NCBI GenBank assembly: GCA_963281255.1 | Contig: OY725499.1 | Span: 4,049,148-4,113,147, forward strand | Origin: Aphrocallistes beatrix | Taxonomy: Eukaryota; Porifera; Hexactinellida; Sceptrulophora; Aphrocallistidae | Length of the DNA stretch: 64,000 nucleotides | Direction: 5' to 3' | In this document: positions 41,431 through 52,857 of the stretch, piece after piece | Layout: every line of letters starts with the position of its first letter | Numbering within the stretch: position 1 is the first letter of the stretch | Position numbers and translations under genes: made by a program | The notes under the pieces: model-generated | Seen by the model: only the letters and a program-made list of their open reading frames with translations | Told to the model about the DNA's origin: nothing | Databases searched by the model: none

Positions 41431-42584
41431 ATGGTGCTCGGTATTATTGAATACGTTCAGATTTGCACACTGTTGCCATTTATTTTATTTGTCATTATAC
41501 TATCAATTATCTGGGACATATTCTTTGTTAAAATAATCAGGCATTTAGTTTTGTTGCATCGTGAGTATATGGAAAAGTCAAACACTGATCCATTTGGGAA
41601 TTTCTTGGAAGCAGCTCAACATTGTAAAGTCGAAATTCACAAATACACATTTTACTTTTAATGAATGTCACCGAATTTGGTGGAATACAAATCTATGCAT
41701 TGGGAGCTGCTCTTGCGCGTATACGACACCCTGTGGACATTCTAAATCCGTCCAGATTTCTAATCCCCAACTGTACCACAGAGTTTGCTCATTTTCATAA
41801 CTTAATGATAGACGCTATGACCTCGAATCCATCCGTTTCCATACTTGTTTCCATTGGACAAGCTGGACTGTTGTTCTCGATGGCTTTAGGGATTTGTCTT
41901 ATGAAGTATCTTGATGTGAAGTACCATGACATATATGGAAAAACTGCTCGATACATTCGAATGATTCTTCTGGTCACAGTAATGTTAGGAATTTTCTTGA
42001 TCATCACAGGATCTGTTCGCCAATTGATGATGATTCAAAAAGTTGTTGAGCCATTATTGCAACTAATCTACTTCAGTATTTGGATCAAACACACACGTAG
42101 CTTTTACAAGACATTGAAATGGAGGACAATTGAGTTTCGTGTGAGAGGTAGATCCAATCGAGTTGTTAAGAGATCTCTCATCAGTAGCTATCAGTTTATA
42201 ATCATAATGAGTTGTAATTTGATTTGTTTTGCCTGCTTAATCCTCTCTGAATTTCTAACACAATACTTCACACTGATCGCTACTATTCTCTATTACGGTC
42301 CTTGCATCTTCAATTATCTCTATGCTACTCCAGACTACCAAACACTTCTCGTTACACAGCAACAGATCGAGTCTCTCCACACTTCTGACACATTTATCAG
42401 ATATTTTTCGATATTTCTGATTACATCAACATCTGCTATAATTGGATTACAATACATACTGGCTACCTGCTTATTCTTCGGGCAAACAATAGTGAGGAAA
42501 CTGAAATATCGATTTGGGTATATCTCCACCAGGTTTAGACCCAGCTTGACTGATTCCCTCCTCGCAGAAGCAGTTCCTCAATGA
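41431..42584 (+). pseudogene. Seven-TM family copy 5, frameshifted by a 1-bp deletion
   Basis: The ATG at 41431 opens the normal start (MVLGIIEYVQICTLLPF). At 41650-41653 there are four T where other copies have five ('cacattttac' against 'cacatttttac'), which shifts the frame at KYTF and stops it at 41659-41661. Downstream, the family sequence continues open from 41661 to the TGA at 42582-42584, with the C-terminal AEAVPQ also seen in copy 1. TM5 has Cys-Phe-Ala-Cys. It is a single lesion in a homopolymer, so either a fresh pseudogene or a sequencing error. Confidence 0.85.
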
Positions 42585-43263
42585 GATGTATTATAGAGAT
42601 ATACCCTACTCATACTTTATTTTGTTCTGATTTGTATTTGTAAATAATCATTAAGTTTTCTCATAAATAACTACTATATTTACATGATTATTCATTTTTT
42701 ATCAATTGATTAATAATAGAATATCAAACCTAACTTGATCCGCTTTGTATTCTATTTATAGACGACCTTATAAAAGACAAAGAGGGCTAAGCTCACGTCC
42801 TGGTACATTGATTTACTGTGTCCTTATTTATGATAAGCCGCTTCAAGCACTTACGTAGACTGACAATTCGTGTCCATTGAATCGCCCTTCAGTGCCTGGG
42901 AATGTAAACAAATTCAGAAGTAATTTTTGTGATAGTTTCACTAATTCATTTCAGATTTGCTTACTTTATGAATCTAATACAGACAAAAGAAACTATCACT
43001 ATAAGATCGAAAGTACCATATTCGGAATCTACACCCCAATTACAAGCTAGAATCTACACCCTAATTACAAGCTAGTATCTATCACATTTTAAAGCTTCGT
43101 TTACTTTATCTATTGTAAACAATGGTAGATAAATATGTATCATATAAATTTGAAAACACGGGGTGATCCCCCATCACGTAATTCTGATATGACTTGGGTT
43201 TACGCACTCGCATCGGATATCTTCGGTCTGGAAGCCCACTTGCATCTCGGGGCCTCTCATTTG
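42585..43263. other. 3' flank of copy 5 with family A satellite pieces
   Basis: 42905-43160 carries degenerate family A units ('tttactttatgaatctaata', 'tacacccc', 'tttactttatctattgtaaa'). There is no gene. Confidence 0.55.
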
Positions 43264-44010
43264 GATCCTAATTCAAACTAATTCAATGAACCTAGAGAAC
43301 ATATCCACCATACAGAGGAAGTACCTGAAACCGCCGTCTGTCCATGGCAAGGTTGCGATGTCGATGGCTACGAGGTCGCCCGGTCCAACTCCCGTTAAGT
43401 CAAACTTCTCTAGGTGTTCCCGAGGCTGGTTTGAGGCCTTCGCTCTTTGGCACACCAGACACGCGCTACAAAATTTCCTTGCATCTTGGGGCAGGCTCTT
43501 CCAATAGAAATTCCGCATGAGTAGCCGCATTGTCCTCTTCTGTCCGAAGTGGTCTGCTGCATGGACTATCTCTATTACCCTTGCCCTAACTCCCTCGGAA
43601 CCACAATACGATGGTTGAAGAGGAGAGCGCCATCCCTCTCTTTGAGGTGAGAGGCCACTTTCCTGAGTTGACCTGTTCTAGCCTCCCCTTTCTCTCTTAA
43701 TTCTTGTAGCGCGCGTCTCGTAACCTGGTCTCGCCTTTGGGCCCGGATAAAGTCGATCGATCCGGAGCCCGAATCCACAACGAATATCTTGTTCTCGAAT
43801 ACCTCCTCATCTTGCACCTCTACATCCATTGAGGGATCCGGTAGCCGGGATAAGTAATCGGGCATTCTGCTTGCCAGGTCGGTAGCTAATGACGTAATCG
43901 GATTCCTCTAGCTCCAGGATCCACCGAGCGAAGGCTATATATTCTGTTCAACAGAGAAGGAACAATTTGGATCGCAGCATTCTCTCCAGACGTAGCTACC
44001 TTGCTTGTCG
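43264..44010 (-). pseudogene. Ty3/gypsy retroelement fragment (RNase H end to integrase start)
   Basis: In minus-strand order: 'RWILELEESDYVISYRPGKQ', the end of RNase H, at about 43945-43880. Next comes 'MPDYLSRLPDPSMD' and a connector. The integrase zinc-binding module follows, with HAADH and CSACLVC (HHCC pattern) at about 43560-43440. The start of the integrase core reads 'GDLVAIDIATLPWTDGG...MVDMFSRFIELV' and ends at 43273. At least two frameshifts lie between these pieces. No LTRs are visible here and both sides end abruptly. It is a dead fragment. Confidence 0.85.
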
Positions 44011-44540
44011 CCGCAACGAATAGAGTTGCCAATCCTCACTCGTTGTCCTTGAAGTAGCGGCGTAATTGAGATATTCATTGGGACTGCCATGTCTCGTGAA
44101 AACTAATTTGTATTTACGTGACGATAACTACGGATAGACGGAGACGATAGATTAGATAATCGCTTATTATAAAGTACAAGAAATACAAATTAAGTAGAGA
44201 CACAGAGCTTACACTAGTCCCCCGGCCGCTCAAAATGGCTTAGAGGGAACATTGCTACACAGTTAATACAGTAGAACCTGTTTAATCCGAAATTGATTCG
44301 AAAAGCCTTCTATATACTGTCTAGTGGCTATCACGTCACTGAATTCTTAGTTGTTAGCCCCAAATTCTAATTTTCTCCAGACCGGCACATTTCATGTGCA
44401 AGTTCTATATGAAATTATTAGGAAATCTTGCTTAGTATTTTTCAGCATTGTATGGCACTATACTAGTATTGACTAGCAAAATGCTATTTCCTAAAATCTT
44501 TAACTATACTAGATTATTTGAAATGCAATATTTGTTCTGG
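44011..44540. other. Gap between gypsy fragment and copy 6 flank
   Basis: It includes a family C-like piece near 44218-44262 ('gctcaaaatggctta') and one end of a mariner MITE at 44269 ('tacagtagaacctgtttaat'). From about 44390 it matches the 5' flank of the seven-TM copies. Confidence 0.5.
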
Positions 44541-44768
44541 TTGTAAATAGGTTCCCAGAACAAATTAATTATAAATTTAGTCAATTTACAAATTTGTTCC
44601 AGGGATAAATCAAGACTGAATTATTTCTATGGCTTTATTCCAATAAAAATAATGTCTTTGTTCCTGCTTAATTCAGTCTTAATCTACCCCGGAACATATT
44701 TGTAAATTGTTGACTCATTTTATAACGAATTTGCTCCAGGTGGAACCTATTTGCAACCTAAACAACTG
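44541..44768. mobile_element. Foldback MITE with ~95-bp arms in the copy 6 promoter flank
   Basis: The left arm ('ggttgtaaataggttcccag' through 'caagactgaatta') and the right arm (reverse complement of 'taattcagtcttaatc' through 'cctatttgcaacc') pair over about 95 bp around a loop of some 40 bp. It is absent from the homologous flanks of copies 7 and 8. Confidence 0.75.
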
Positions 44769-44889
44769 TTGCATAACAAAGAAATTCATCAGAATAAGCT
44801 TTGCTTTTACTTTCTACATCTTAGCACGTGATGAAAGGTGTTTTACCTTGATATTATTAATGAAATTTGCATAATGAGCCAACATAGGC

Positions 44890-44897
44890 TATAAATA
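44890..44897 (+). promoter_or_regulatory. TATA box of seven-TM copy 6
   Basis: TATAAATA lies 74 bp before the ATG, followed by 'ctagtaatctttcataacta' as in copies 7 and 8. Confidence 0.6.
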
Positions 44898-44963
44898 CTA
44901 GTAATCTTTCATAACTAATTAAATAATATCATCTAAACTCATAAAATTTTTAGTAGTTATAGA

Positions 44964-45365
44964 ATGGTTTTCAACATTATCGAAGACGTTCAGATCTGTA
45001 CACTGATGCCAGCTATCATTTTTGGCATTATACTATCCATTATCTGGGACATCTCCTTTGTTAAAAAGATCAGGCATTTAGTTTTGTTGCATCGTGAATG
45101 TATGGTAAAGTCAAATACTGATCCATTTGGGAATTACTTGGAAGCAGCTCAACATTTTAAAGTTGAAATTCATAAATACAAATTTTTACTTTTAATGAAT
45201 ATCACCGAATTTGGTGCGATCCAAATTTATACATTGGGAGCTGCTCTCACGTTTACACTACACCCTGACGACGTTCTTAATCCGTCAAGATTTGTAATCC
45301 TCAACTGTAGCACTGAGTTAGCTCATTTCAATAACATAATGATGGAGGCTATGACAGGAATTTAA
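44964..45365 (+). pseudogene. Seven-TM family copy 6, 5' part (interrupted gene)
   Basis: From ATG 44964 the family frame runs for 130 codons (MVFNIIEDVQICTLMP... to NNIMMEAM) and then enters the hAT element, which adds three codons and a stop at 45363-45365. TM1 differs from the others (PAIIFGIIL) and a loop reads VILNC instead of VIPNC. The 3' part resumes at 49885. Host sequence on both sides is intact, so the insertion alone breaks the gene. Confidence 0.9.
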
Positions 45366-45747
45366 AATAAATCATTGATTTAAAATTTATAAATCGATGA
45401 TTTTGATTTCGATTTTGATTTTTCGTAATCCTAAATCACCCTCAACACATTTGATTTTGATTTTAAGTGCTAAAATCAAAATTGTTTTGATTTTGATTTT
45501 GATTTACTAAATAAAAATACATATCATTTTGATTTAGATTTATTTAATAAAAATCAAGATATAGTTGATTTTGATTTTGATTCTTGAAATATTACTTGCA
45601 GAAGTTTTGCTCGGAGTGCTTCCGGTGGGCATGCTACCGCCTCAATTTCTAACGGACTACCTGACAACCCGCAGAAAATATTAAGAAATGATTATTTTTA
45701 ATTTTTCAGTATCCCCAGCGAATTCTTAATTCGAATATTATTATTAC

Positions 45748-45960
45748 AAGCGCGCTTCGCTTGCTTGCGCTGCGCGGCTGGCGGACACTTTGTGTCCGCC
45801 GGAGGCTCCCTTCGGTTGCCTGGAAGTGACATTGGTTAATTATAAGGGAGATATCATCTCTAAATATGTCCATCTTAGTTTTAAAATCGAAATCACTCGA
45901 AAAATCACCAAATTTGTCCATTTATATATACAATAATCGAGTTTTAATAGTAAGGATTAT
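45748..45960. repeat. Family B core inside the hAT element
   Basis: It has 'caagcgcgcttcgcttgctt', 'gcggacactttgtgtccgcc' (itself a palindrome), 'ggagatatcatctctaaata' and the end motif 'tcgagttttaatagtaagga' in the same order as at 57393 and 58345. A family B piece therefore inserted into the hAT element or was captured by it. Confidence 0.7.
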
Positions 45961-46026
45961 TGCCGCCGCGCTTAGCACTGCAGCATATACGTGCGTCGTT
46001 TTTCAAAATCAATTCTCGCTCTACCT

Positions 46027-46335
46027 CAAATCAATTGGAAATCATTTATGGACTTTTTAAATCAATTGTAAATCATTTGTGGAATTGTAAATCATTTGTG
46101 GACTTTTTAAATCAATTGTAAATCATTTGTGGACTTTTTAAATCAATTGTAAATCATTTGTGGACTTTCAAATCAATTGTAAATCATTTGTGGACTTTCA
46201 AATCAATTGTAAATCATTTGTGGACTTTCAAATCAATTGTAAATCATTTGTGGACTTTTTAAATCAATTGTAAATCATTTGTGGACTTTTCAAATCAATT
46301 GTAAATCATTTGTGGACTTTCAAATCAATTGTAAA
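46027..46335. repeat. Tandem array, ~31-bp unit, about 10 copies
   Basis: Units read 'aaatcaattgtaaatcattt' followed by 'gtggacttt', with one shortened unit near 46080. The motif is related to the subterminal 'aaatca' repeats of the same hAT element, so it is probably part of its regulatory or binding region. Confidence 0.85.
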
Positions 46336-47077
46336 ATATTATATACTACTAATACTAGTTAGTCACTATTTATACTTTAAAATTATGGGTAATAGTGATT
46401 GTGGGTGTTTATTAAATGCATATAGTAAATACGTCTCTGCATTCATCAATTGAGTCCAGATTCCAATTTCAAACTCCCAAAGGAAATTCAATATATCAAC
46501 TTCATGTCATTTTAGCCAAAATCCTCTACTCTCCCTAGAATTTGATTTGATGACTCGCGTGTCGTTATGTGTCATCGAGTCAGACTCGGTAACTCTACAG
46601 CATCAATCGAATATTGTGATGAGTCAAGTGACTTGGTGACTCAAGTCATTGAATTTATAAGTAAGGGCGACTCTGAATCAAGATCAAAATTTCAAAAAAG
46701 ATTGCGATCCCGATCTCGATCATTTTTGCAACAATATGGTGCTAGAAGAAAGCTCATATTGGTAGTTTAGAAAAATGGAATAAATTAATGATAGTGAGGA
46801 GAGAAGGAAGCACAAATCTCAAAGAAATCGGCTATAAAAATCGCAATCTCCCATCCAATCATACAAGCGAATTCAATGATCACGTGATTCTAATGCCTAG
46901 TTACAAGTCATCCGTGACTTGATAGTAAAGAACGTGACTCATGTAGTGGCCTGATTTATCCCTTTGTTTTCAACTATGTAATGTATTTAGTCAGTTTGTC
47001 ATTTTGATATCTACTTTTATTTCCACTTTCCTTCAAATTAAATAATTTACTTTTGACATTCAGCTCTAGGTACTAGA

Positions 47078-49210
47078 ATGGACCTTGCAGAAAATGTTAC
47101 TCCCGAATCTTCGGAGAAAACTGAAATGGCAGTCAAGTATCGTATTCCCAAAACTCGCCCAGAATGGTACCTGCGTTTTTTTCGAACGGTGGAAGGAACA
47201 GAAGAAAAGCGACACAAATGTGTCGAATGTGGGTTTGAAGGGATGGCTGTTCCCTATGCCCTCACCAACCTTCTTCGCCACTTTGCTGCTGCAAAATACC
47301 ATGATTGTGGTGAAAAATACAAAGCTTGGAAAACTCAAAACCAAGAAACCAAAAATAGAAAGACACTTCTAGTAGGCTCTCCTACCCGTAAAGGTAAAGT
47401 TCAGAATAAGATCTGTTCTTGCAGTACCAAAATTGATAATAAAGAAATTGACGAGAAGCTTGGGGATTTATTTGTATTTGCTGAACTACCTTTTACTTTT
47501 GTAAAACTTGGGGAATTCATCAAATTTTGTCAATCACTTAATCCTGCTTACACGATACCATCTATATACAAATTAAAGAATAATATTCTAAAGAAAAAAC
47601 GCTTTGAGAGTGATAGTTATCTGCGGAACGAGTTGGCACACAGTCCTTTTGTGACAATTACAATTGACGGATGGAGCACTCGTCGTTTGGTATCGATGAT
47701 GGGAATCATTGTCCACTACCATGGTGAAACATATGCTAAGGCTAGTGTTTTGTCTATTGCGTTATTTCGAGGTCCACATACCGGTGAAAGAATTGCTCGA
47801 TTTACCATCGATACGTGTAACGATTGGTGTATTGCCAATAAAATAGTCCGCGTAGGGACTGACAATGGTTCGAACATGGTTAAAGCTTTTTCTCAAATTG
47901 ATGAACTGTTAGATTTGGATGAGAGTGAACTTCCTGAAGACTATATCTATGAGGAAGATTATTTTGATGGATATAATGAGAGCCTCGATAACTTCGAATT
48001 ACAAGAAATTGATAAGTCTATTATGAAGGAAGCTGTAGAAAACTTGACAGAAGAATTAGAAGAAACGTCTCCACAGTCATTACTCGTAGGCTTACGAAAG
48101 GACGGTTTACTACCTTTATGGTTTCCCTGTGTATGCCACACTGCGCAACTAGCTGTTAAGGATTTTTTAAAGACCGACCTTGGCAATCGTGGAGAAATTA
48201 ACGCCATTGTGAAGAAAGCACAAGAATTTGTGAAATCTGCCAAAAGTTCCACAAAGTGTGCAGAGATCTTCATGGAAAAAGGTTTCAATTTAATGAGCAT
48301 GAACGCGACTCGATGGAACAGCATGTATGATATGCTTCGCTCAATTATCAGCGCAGACGAAAAAGAATTGATCGACTTGCTTCCACCATTAAAATCTGAA
48401 GTTCCTAAAAAATACGAAATAAACATATTTCGGGAGGTATGTGACGTCCTTCAACCAATAACATTATTTACGTCGGAGATGCAGGCAACCCATGGCACCA
48501 GCGGAATGACAATTCCTGCATTAGAGATGGTGATGAAGGAACTTCAGAATGGCGACCTAAATATGATGGACAATTCGTTGGCATCTATATTGAGCAATAT
48601 TCTTAAGAAAAGATTTCAGAATATTATGTCAGACAAATTTTATTGGTTAGCCAACTGTTTAGACCCTCGTTTTGCCACAGAAGCTTATGAAAATGAACTC
48701 TTCATGGAAATATTAAGACGGGCTTTGAAGATTGTCTCTGAAATAAATAGAAACAAAGGGGTGCGTAGTGAAATCCAAGAAAATGCAGATAAAGAGACTG
48801 GGATATGGAGTAAAGCTAAGAAGAGTTTATTCCCTACTAAGAGATACTCAGATTCTAACACACAGCTATATTGTAACGACGTTATTGATATGGAAATAAC
48901 ACTATTCAAAGCTGAAGCTCGTGCAATGCAGGGGATAATTTCGATAGATCCTATTAAATGGTGGATGCATAATTCCACGAAATTTCCTCTTATGTCACAG
49001 TTAGCAATGGTATACTTATTACCACCAGCCTCTACAGCAGATGTTGAGAGGTTATTCAGCGTAGCGGGACGAATTTGTCGTCCCCATCGGTCAAGGTTGA
49101 GCCCTGAATCTATTGAGCTCCTTGTAACTCTCAAACACAGAATGCTGTCGGATAATCGTAATTCTGAGAGAGCTGATAAACCAGCAAGTCTACATGGCAA
49201 TATAAGTTAG
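47078..49210 (+). CDS. hAT superfamily transposase with BED zinc finger, 710 aa
   Basis: An uninterrupted frame from ATG 47078 to TAG 49208-49210. The BED-type finger has C48, C51, H68 and H75/C77. Catalytic residues are D197 in TITIDGWSTRR and D262 in RVGTDNGSNM. A conserved CVCHTAQLAVKDF (351-363) and TRWNS (411-415) follow. The third acidic residue is E657 in ASTADVERLFSVAG, within the C-terminal hAT dimerisation domain (about 625-690). All hallmark residues are present and no stop or shift is seen, so it could encode an active cut-and-paste transposase. An acidic insert (275-335) lies between the second D and the CxxH block. It is the internal gene of the 45355-49884 element. Confidence 0.93.
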   Translation: MDLAENVTPESSEKTEMAVKYRIPKTRPEWYLRFFRTVEGTEEKRHKCVECGFEGMAVPYALTNLLRHFAAAKYHDCGEKYKAWKTQNQETKNRKTLLVGSPTRKGKVQNKICSCSTKIDNKEIDEKLGDLFVFAELPFTFVKLGEFIKFCQSLNPAYTIPSIYKLKNNILKKKRFESDSYLRNELAHSPFVTITIDGWSTRRLVSMMGIIVHYHGETYAKASVLSIALFRGPHTGERIARFTIDTCNDWCIANKIVRVGTDNGSNMVKAFSQIDELLDLDESELPEDYIYEEDYFDGYNESLDNFELQEIDKSIMKEAVENLTEELEETSPQSLLVGLRKDGLLPLWFPCVCHTAQLAVKDFLKTDLGNRGEINAIVKKAQEFVKSAKSSTKCAEIFMEKGFNLMSMNATRWNSMYDMLRSIISADEKELIDLLPPLKSEVPKKYEINIFREVCDVLQPITLFTSEMQATHGTSGMTIPALEMVMKELQNGDLNMMDNSLASILSNILKKRFQNIMSDKFYWLANCLDPRFATEAYENELFMEILRRALKIVSEINRNKGVRSEIQENADKETGIWSKAKKSLFPTKRYSDSNTQLYCNDVIDMEITLFKAEARAMQGIISIDPIKWWMHNSTKFPLMSQLAMVYLLPPASTADVERLFSVAGRICRPHRSRLSPESIELLVTLKHRMLSDNRNSERADKPASLHGNIS

Positions 49211-49884
49211 ATTAGCTTACTAGAATCGGGGTAGAAACGTAGAAACTTTTGACTACTTGGGTGTTAATAACCCCTACTACTATTGTTTTTATACTATTAG
49301 GTTAACATGTTAGTCGTTTATAATAGTTTACTGTGTTGAGTTAGTTTAGTTTATTCCGATTGTACCAACAGAAAAAGAGTATTCTGTTTATCACGAGAAT
49401 TAGCATTAAGTTAATTAAACTGCCTAACAATAGTCTTAAATAATATTTAAACAAGCCTTCGTGGGATAGATAGTTTTCATAATGTTTGTGTTTCGTTTTG
49501 TATGAGATAAGAACGATTATGACGCAACTTGGGAAAATTACATCTCACTGGTAGTGATATAATTTTTGCAATCAAAACGTTACAACTTTGTTTATATAAA
49601 AATCAAATCAAAAACCTTATGATCTAAATTTACCAGTGCGGCGTCTTACAGACTTAATACTTTTTAGTTGAAATATAAAATCTAAATCACTTAATGATTT
49701 TGATTTATAAATCAAAATCATTAATTGATTTAGATTTAGATTGAATTATTTAAAAAATCAAAACTCATTCTGATTTTGATCTATAAATCAAAATCATATC
49801 TTTTGATTTTTGAATGTTGAATACAATATAAATCATTTAATGATTTTGATTTATAAATCAAAATCTGAAATATTTTAATCACTG

Positions 49885-50650
49885 GGCTATGATCGCAAAT
49901 CCATTGGTTTCCATACTTGTTTCCATTGGACAAGCTGGACTGTTGTTCTCGATGGCTTTAGGGATTTGTCTTATGAAGTATCTTGATGTGAAGTACCATG
50001 ACATATATGGAAAAACAGCTCGATACATTCGAATGTTTCTTCTTGTCACAGTAATGTTAGGAATTTTCTTGATCATCGCAGGATCTGTTCCACAATTGAT
50101 GATTATTCAAAATTTTGTTGAGCCAATATTGCAACTAATCTACTTCAGTATTTGGGTCAAACACACACGTACCTTTTACAAGACACTGAAATGGAGGACA
50201 ATTGAGTTTCGTGTAAGAGGTGAATCCAATCAAGTTGTTAGGAGATCTCTGATCAGTAGGTATCAGTTTGTAATCATAATGAGTTGTATGTTGATCGGTA
50301 TTGCCTGCATTATCCTCTCTGAATTCCTAACACAATACTTCACACTGATCGCTACCATTCTCTATTACGGTCCTTGCATCTTCAATTATCTCTATGCTAC
50401 TCCAGACTACCAAACACTTCTCGTTACACAGCAACAGATCGAGGCTCTACACACTACCAATACAGTTATCGGATATTTTGCGATATTTCTAATAATATTA
50501 GCATCTGCTATAATTGGATTGCAATACTTGCTGGGTACCTGCTTATTCTTCGGACAAATAATCGTGAGGAAACTGAAATATCGATTTGGGTATATCCCCA
50601 CCAGGTTTAGACCCAACTTGACTGATTCTCTCCTCGCAGTTCCTTATTGA
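49885..50650 (+). pseudogene. Seven-TM family copy 6, 3' part
   Basis: It resumes with the duplicated GGCTATGA and continues (MIANPLVSILVSIGQAGLLFS...) to TGA at 50648-50650, covering TM3 to the C-terminus without any lesion. TM5 has Gly-Ile-Ala-Cys and the C-terminus ends AVPY instead of AVPQ. Without a start or promoter it cannot be made as part of the family protein, unless a transcript from the hAT element reads into it. Confidence 0.9.
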
Positions 50651-51289
50651 GATGTATTATAGAGACACACTCATACTTTATTTCCTCTAATTTGCTTTGG
50701 AAATGATATTAATTTTGCATTAAATAATGATAGAACAGAACTTCATTCAATTTATATCGACAATTTATATATTTGGGATTCACAGAACAGTACTACTTAG
50801 TTTTTCATTAAATTCATATTTTTTAGTCGACTTCGAAGGTGACTTGGCTTACAATTTTATAAATAAATTATTTTTTACATCCTTGCAAAAGGAAATGTGT
50901 AATATTAATTATAGCCAAAAACGATATCCAATTTTATCAATTAGAGCTCTATTTGATTGTTGTAGTCACATTTATCTGTAGTAAAGTTTACGAATTTAGA
51001 TTGATTTACAAACATAAAATGTCTTCATCACTCAAGATCTACGTAACCATGAATCGGATGTGAACTGTGGATTCCAGGTCTGAGCAAATATCCTGCAATT
51101 TTTCATGTTGAATGGACATGTTACGAGTAATCCTGTAACGCTGATTAATTCAATATCTTTGTATGAGTCGATGGGATTTATTTGTCTCTGAATCCTCTTT
51201 GATTGACCAAACTTTTGTCTGTATTGACTTCAAGTAGGAACAGAACTAATGCCATATCGGAGTAAATAATTGTTTCGAATTCATAATCT
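50651..51289. other. 3' flank of copy 6, duplicated after copy 8
   Basis: 'aataatgatagaacagaact', 'gtcgacttcgaaggtgactt' and 'gagctctatttgattgttgt' recur in order at 62605-62860. A frame over 50727-50981 is not conserved in the second copy, so I reject it as a gene. Confidence 0.6.
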
Positions 51290-52085
51290 TACTTTTAATG
51301 GGCACAAGAATGGGGCGGTATTAGCGTGCCCCCCACTCTAGATAAAAATGAAATATATTCAAGGACAGAATAAATCTAAAATCATTCAGAATGGCATCTG
51401 TTGTTCCATTCTGCCCTTGAGGCAACCTGGTTCTGTCTCACCGATATGCCTTTGGAATCTCTCCATTCATCTACTACGTCTTGTATATCGATTTCATCTA
51501 AAAGGTCAGCGTGGACGTGACAGATTGCTCCGTGGTTGTAACGGGCTTGACCACAGGTGTTTTGAGGTATGCGCGCTGCCTCCTCTTAACAGAGAAGGCC
51601 CGCTCCGCAGTACAAGTAGTTGAAGCTTGAACAAGAGAAGACGTAAACAGGAGTAAACGTTGGGTAGGACAGCCCGCAGTTTGATCAGCCTTATTGTCTT
51701 CACCTCCCATCTAAGGGTTTCTGAATCCACATCAGCTGTAAACACCTCACCCACCGTCCGGATTGCCACCTCTGAATCCTTGGTCCCAGGATAACGAATC
51801 AAACAATAGCCTCATCACATGGAAGCGTTCTTCGAGCTCATCGAGAGCAGTTTGAAAGAGAGTTTATACTGTGACATGAAGTACATCTCATGTCTCCTTC
51901 AGTAACTGGAACGATTCTCCTTGCCCCTATATCCCCGAAAGTTTAAGACCGCGTGGAACAGTTGGTGCCTCTAGGTCATCTCCTCGGATGTAGCCTTACA
52001 CTCGCGGTAGAACTCACTTCCCTCGATTGCAGCTTCAAGACGCAGTAGTGTCGCTCTACTGACTCCAAGAATGGTTAGACTAGCT
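51290..52085 (-). pseudogene. hAT transposase C-terminal fragment, copy 1
   Basis: On the minus strand it has 'ASTTCTAERAFSVKRR' followed, after a frameshift, by 'CGQARYNHGAICHVHADLLD'. This is the dimerisation-domain signature of a hAT group different from the 47078 transposase. An upstream piece reads 'RYPGTKDSEVAIRTVGEVF'. Several shifts and stops are present. The same fragment recurs at 62985-63850. Confidence 0.75.
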
Positions 52086-52089
52086 TCCA

Positions 52090-52316
52090 ACGGTTTAGCT
52101 ACATGGGATTTATTGGGTGTAGAGTTCGAATATTATATTTTCGAATCTATATGAGAAATTATTTGTTAACTTTGTTTGCAATATTTATATAAAGTAAATA
52201 ACTTCCTAAAATAGGCTAGATTGAGTAATTCCAGGCGCCCGCAGGGAGGCTCTGCGGGCACAAAGAGTCTGCAAGCCGCGCGATGCAAGCAAGCGAAGCG
52301 CGCTTGTACTTTTCTT
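52090..52316. repeat. Family A unit plus GC-rich core (reverse orientation)
   Basis: It carries 'gcttccaacggtttagc', 'agaaattatttgttaac', 'gattgagtaattccaggcg' and then the core ending 'aagcgaagcgcgcttgt'. It sits directly beside the hAT fragment, and the same junction is seen at 63830-64000. Confidence 0.7.
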
Positions 52317-52780
52317 AATCGGTAGCTACTAAACCTAATATGTATCGTCACAACTTCTTTAATATTCCTGTGATCTGTTGCTTTTCCAGACTTCCCTTCT
52401 TTTGCATAGCGAACACAGTATAATTTTCATAGTCCCCAATATACATTCTAGTCTAGTTGCTAATTAAGCCACCTGATTCTTTGGCACATTTTAAAAGGTA
52501 GTATCATAGTGTCACCTATGATATAACCACTAATTCTAACTTTCTTCAGACCCTTCACATACATGTGAATGTTCAATATAAAATTATATGAAATCTTACT
52601 TAGTATTTTTAACATTGATATAACCCTGTGTGACTAATCAAATGTTATATTTCTGAAATCTTAAATTATAATACATGATTTGTCAACATAAACTGTACTT
52701 TCTACATTTTTGGCACAGGATGAAGGTGGTTTCTATTTAGATATTATTAATGAAATTATCATTAGGAGCAAAGCATAGCC

Positions 52781-52788
52781 TATAAATA
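52781..52788 (+). promoter_or_regulatory. TATA box of seven-TM copy 7
   Basis: TATAAATA lies 77 bp before the ATG. Confidence 0.6.
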
Positions 52789-52857
52789 CTAGTAATCTTT
52801 CATAACTAATTAAATACTATCATCTAAACTAATAAAATCTTGATAAATCGTTTTAAA

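Larger units (their letters stand above)
45355..49884 (+). mobile_element. hAT transposon, 4.53 kb, with intact transposase and 8-bp target duplication
   Basis: The left end is CAGGAATTTAAAATAAATC. The right end, reverse-complemented, is CAGTGATTAAAATATTTC. GGCTATGA is duplicated exactly at 45347-45354 and 49885-49892. Subterminal DNA at both ends (45380-45600 and 49600-49870) is dense in 'gattttgattt' and 'aaatcaaaatca' motifs, as expected for transposase binding sites. Inside are a GC-rich repeat core (45748-45830), a 31-bp tandem array (46027-46335) and the transposase gene. It may be an autonomous, recently active copy. Confidence 0.9.

Noticed and set aside
43286-43507. Plus-strand frame over the gypsy fragment
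   Set aside because: It is the antisense of the integrase zinc-binding and core start, which reads well on the minus strand.
46027-46335. CRISPR-like regular repeats
   Set aside because: Units are head-to-tail with no unique spacers and lie inside a eukaryotic hAT element; it is an ordinary tandem array.
50727-50981. 84-codon frame downstream of copy 6
   Set aside because: The homologous flank after copy 8 (62605-62860) has indels that break the frame, so it is not under protein-level constraint.
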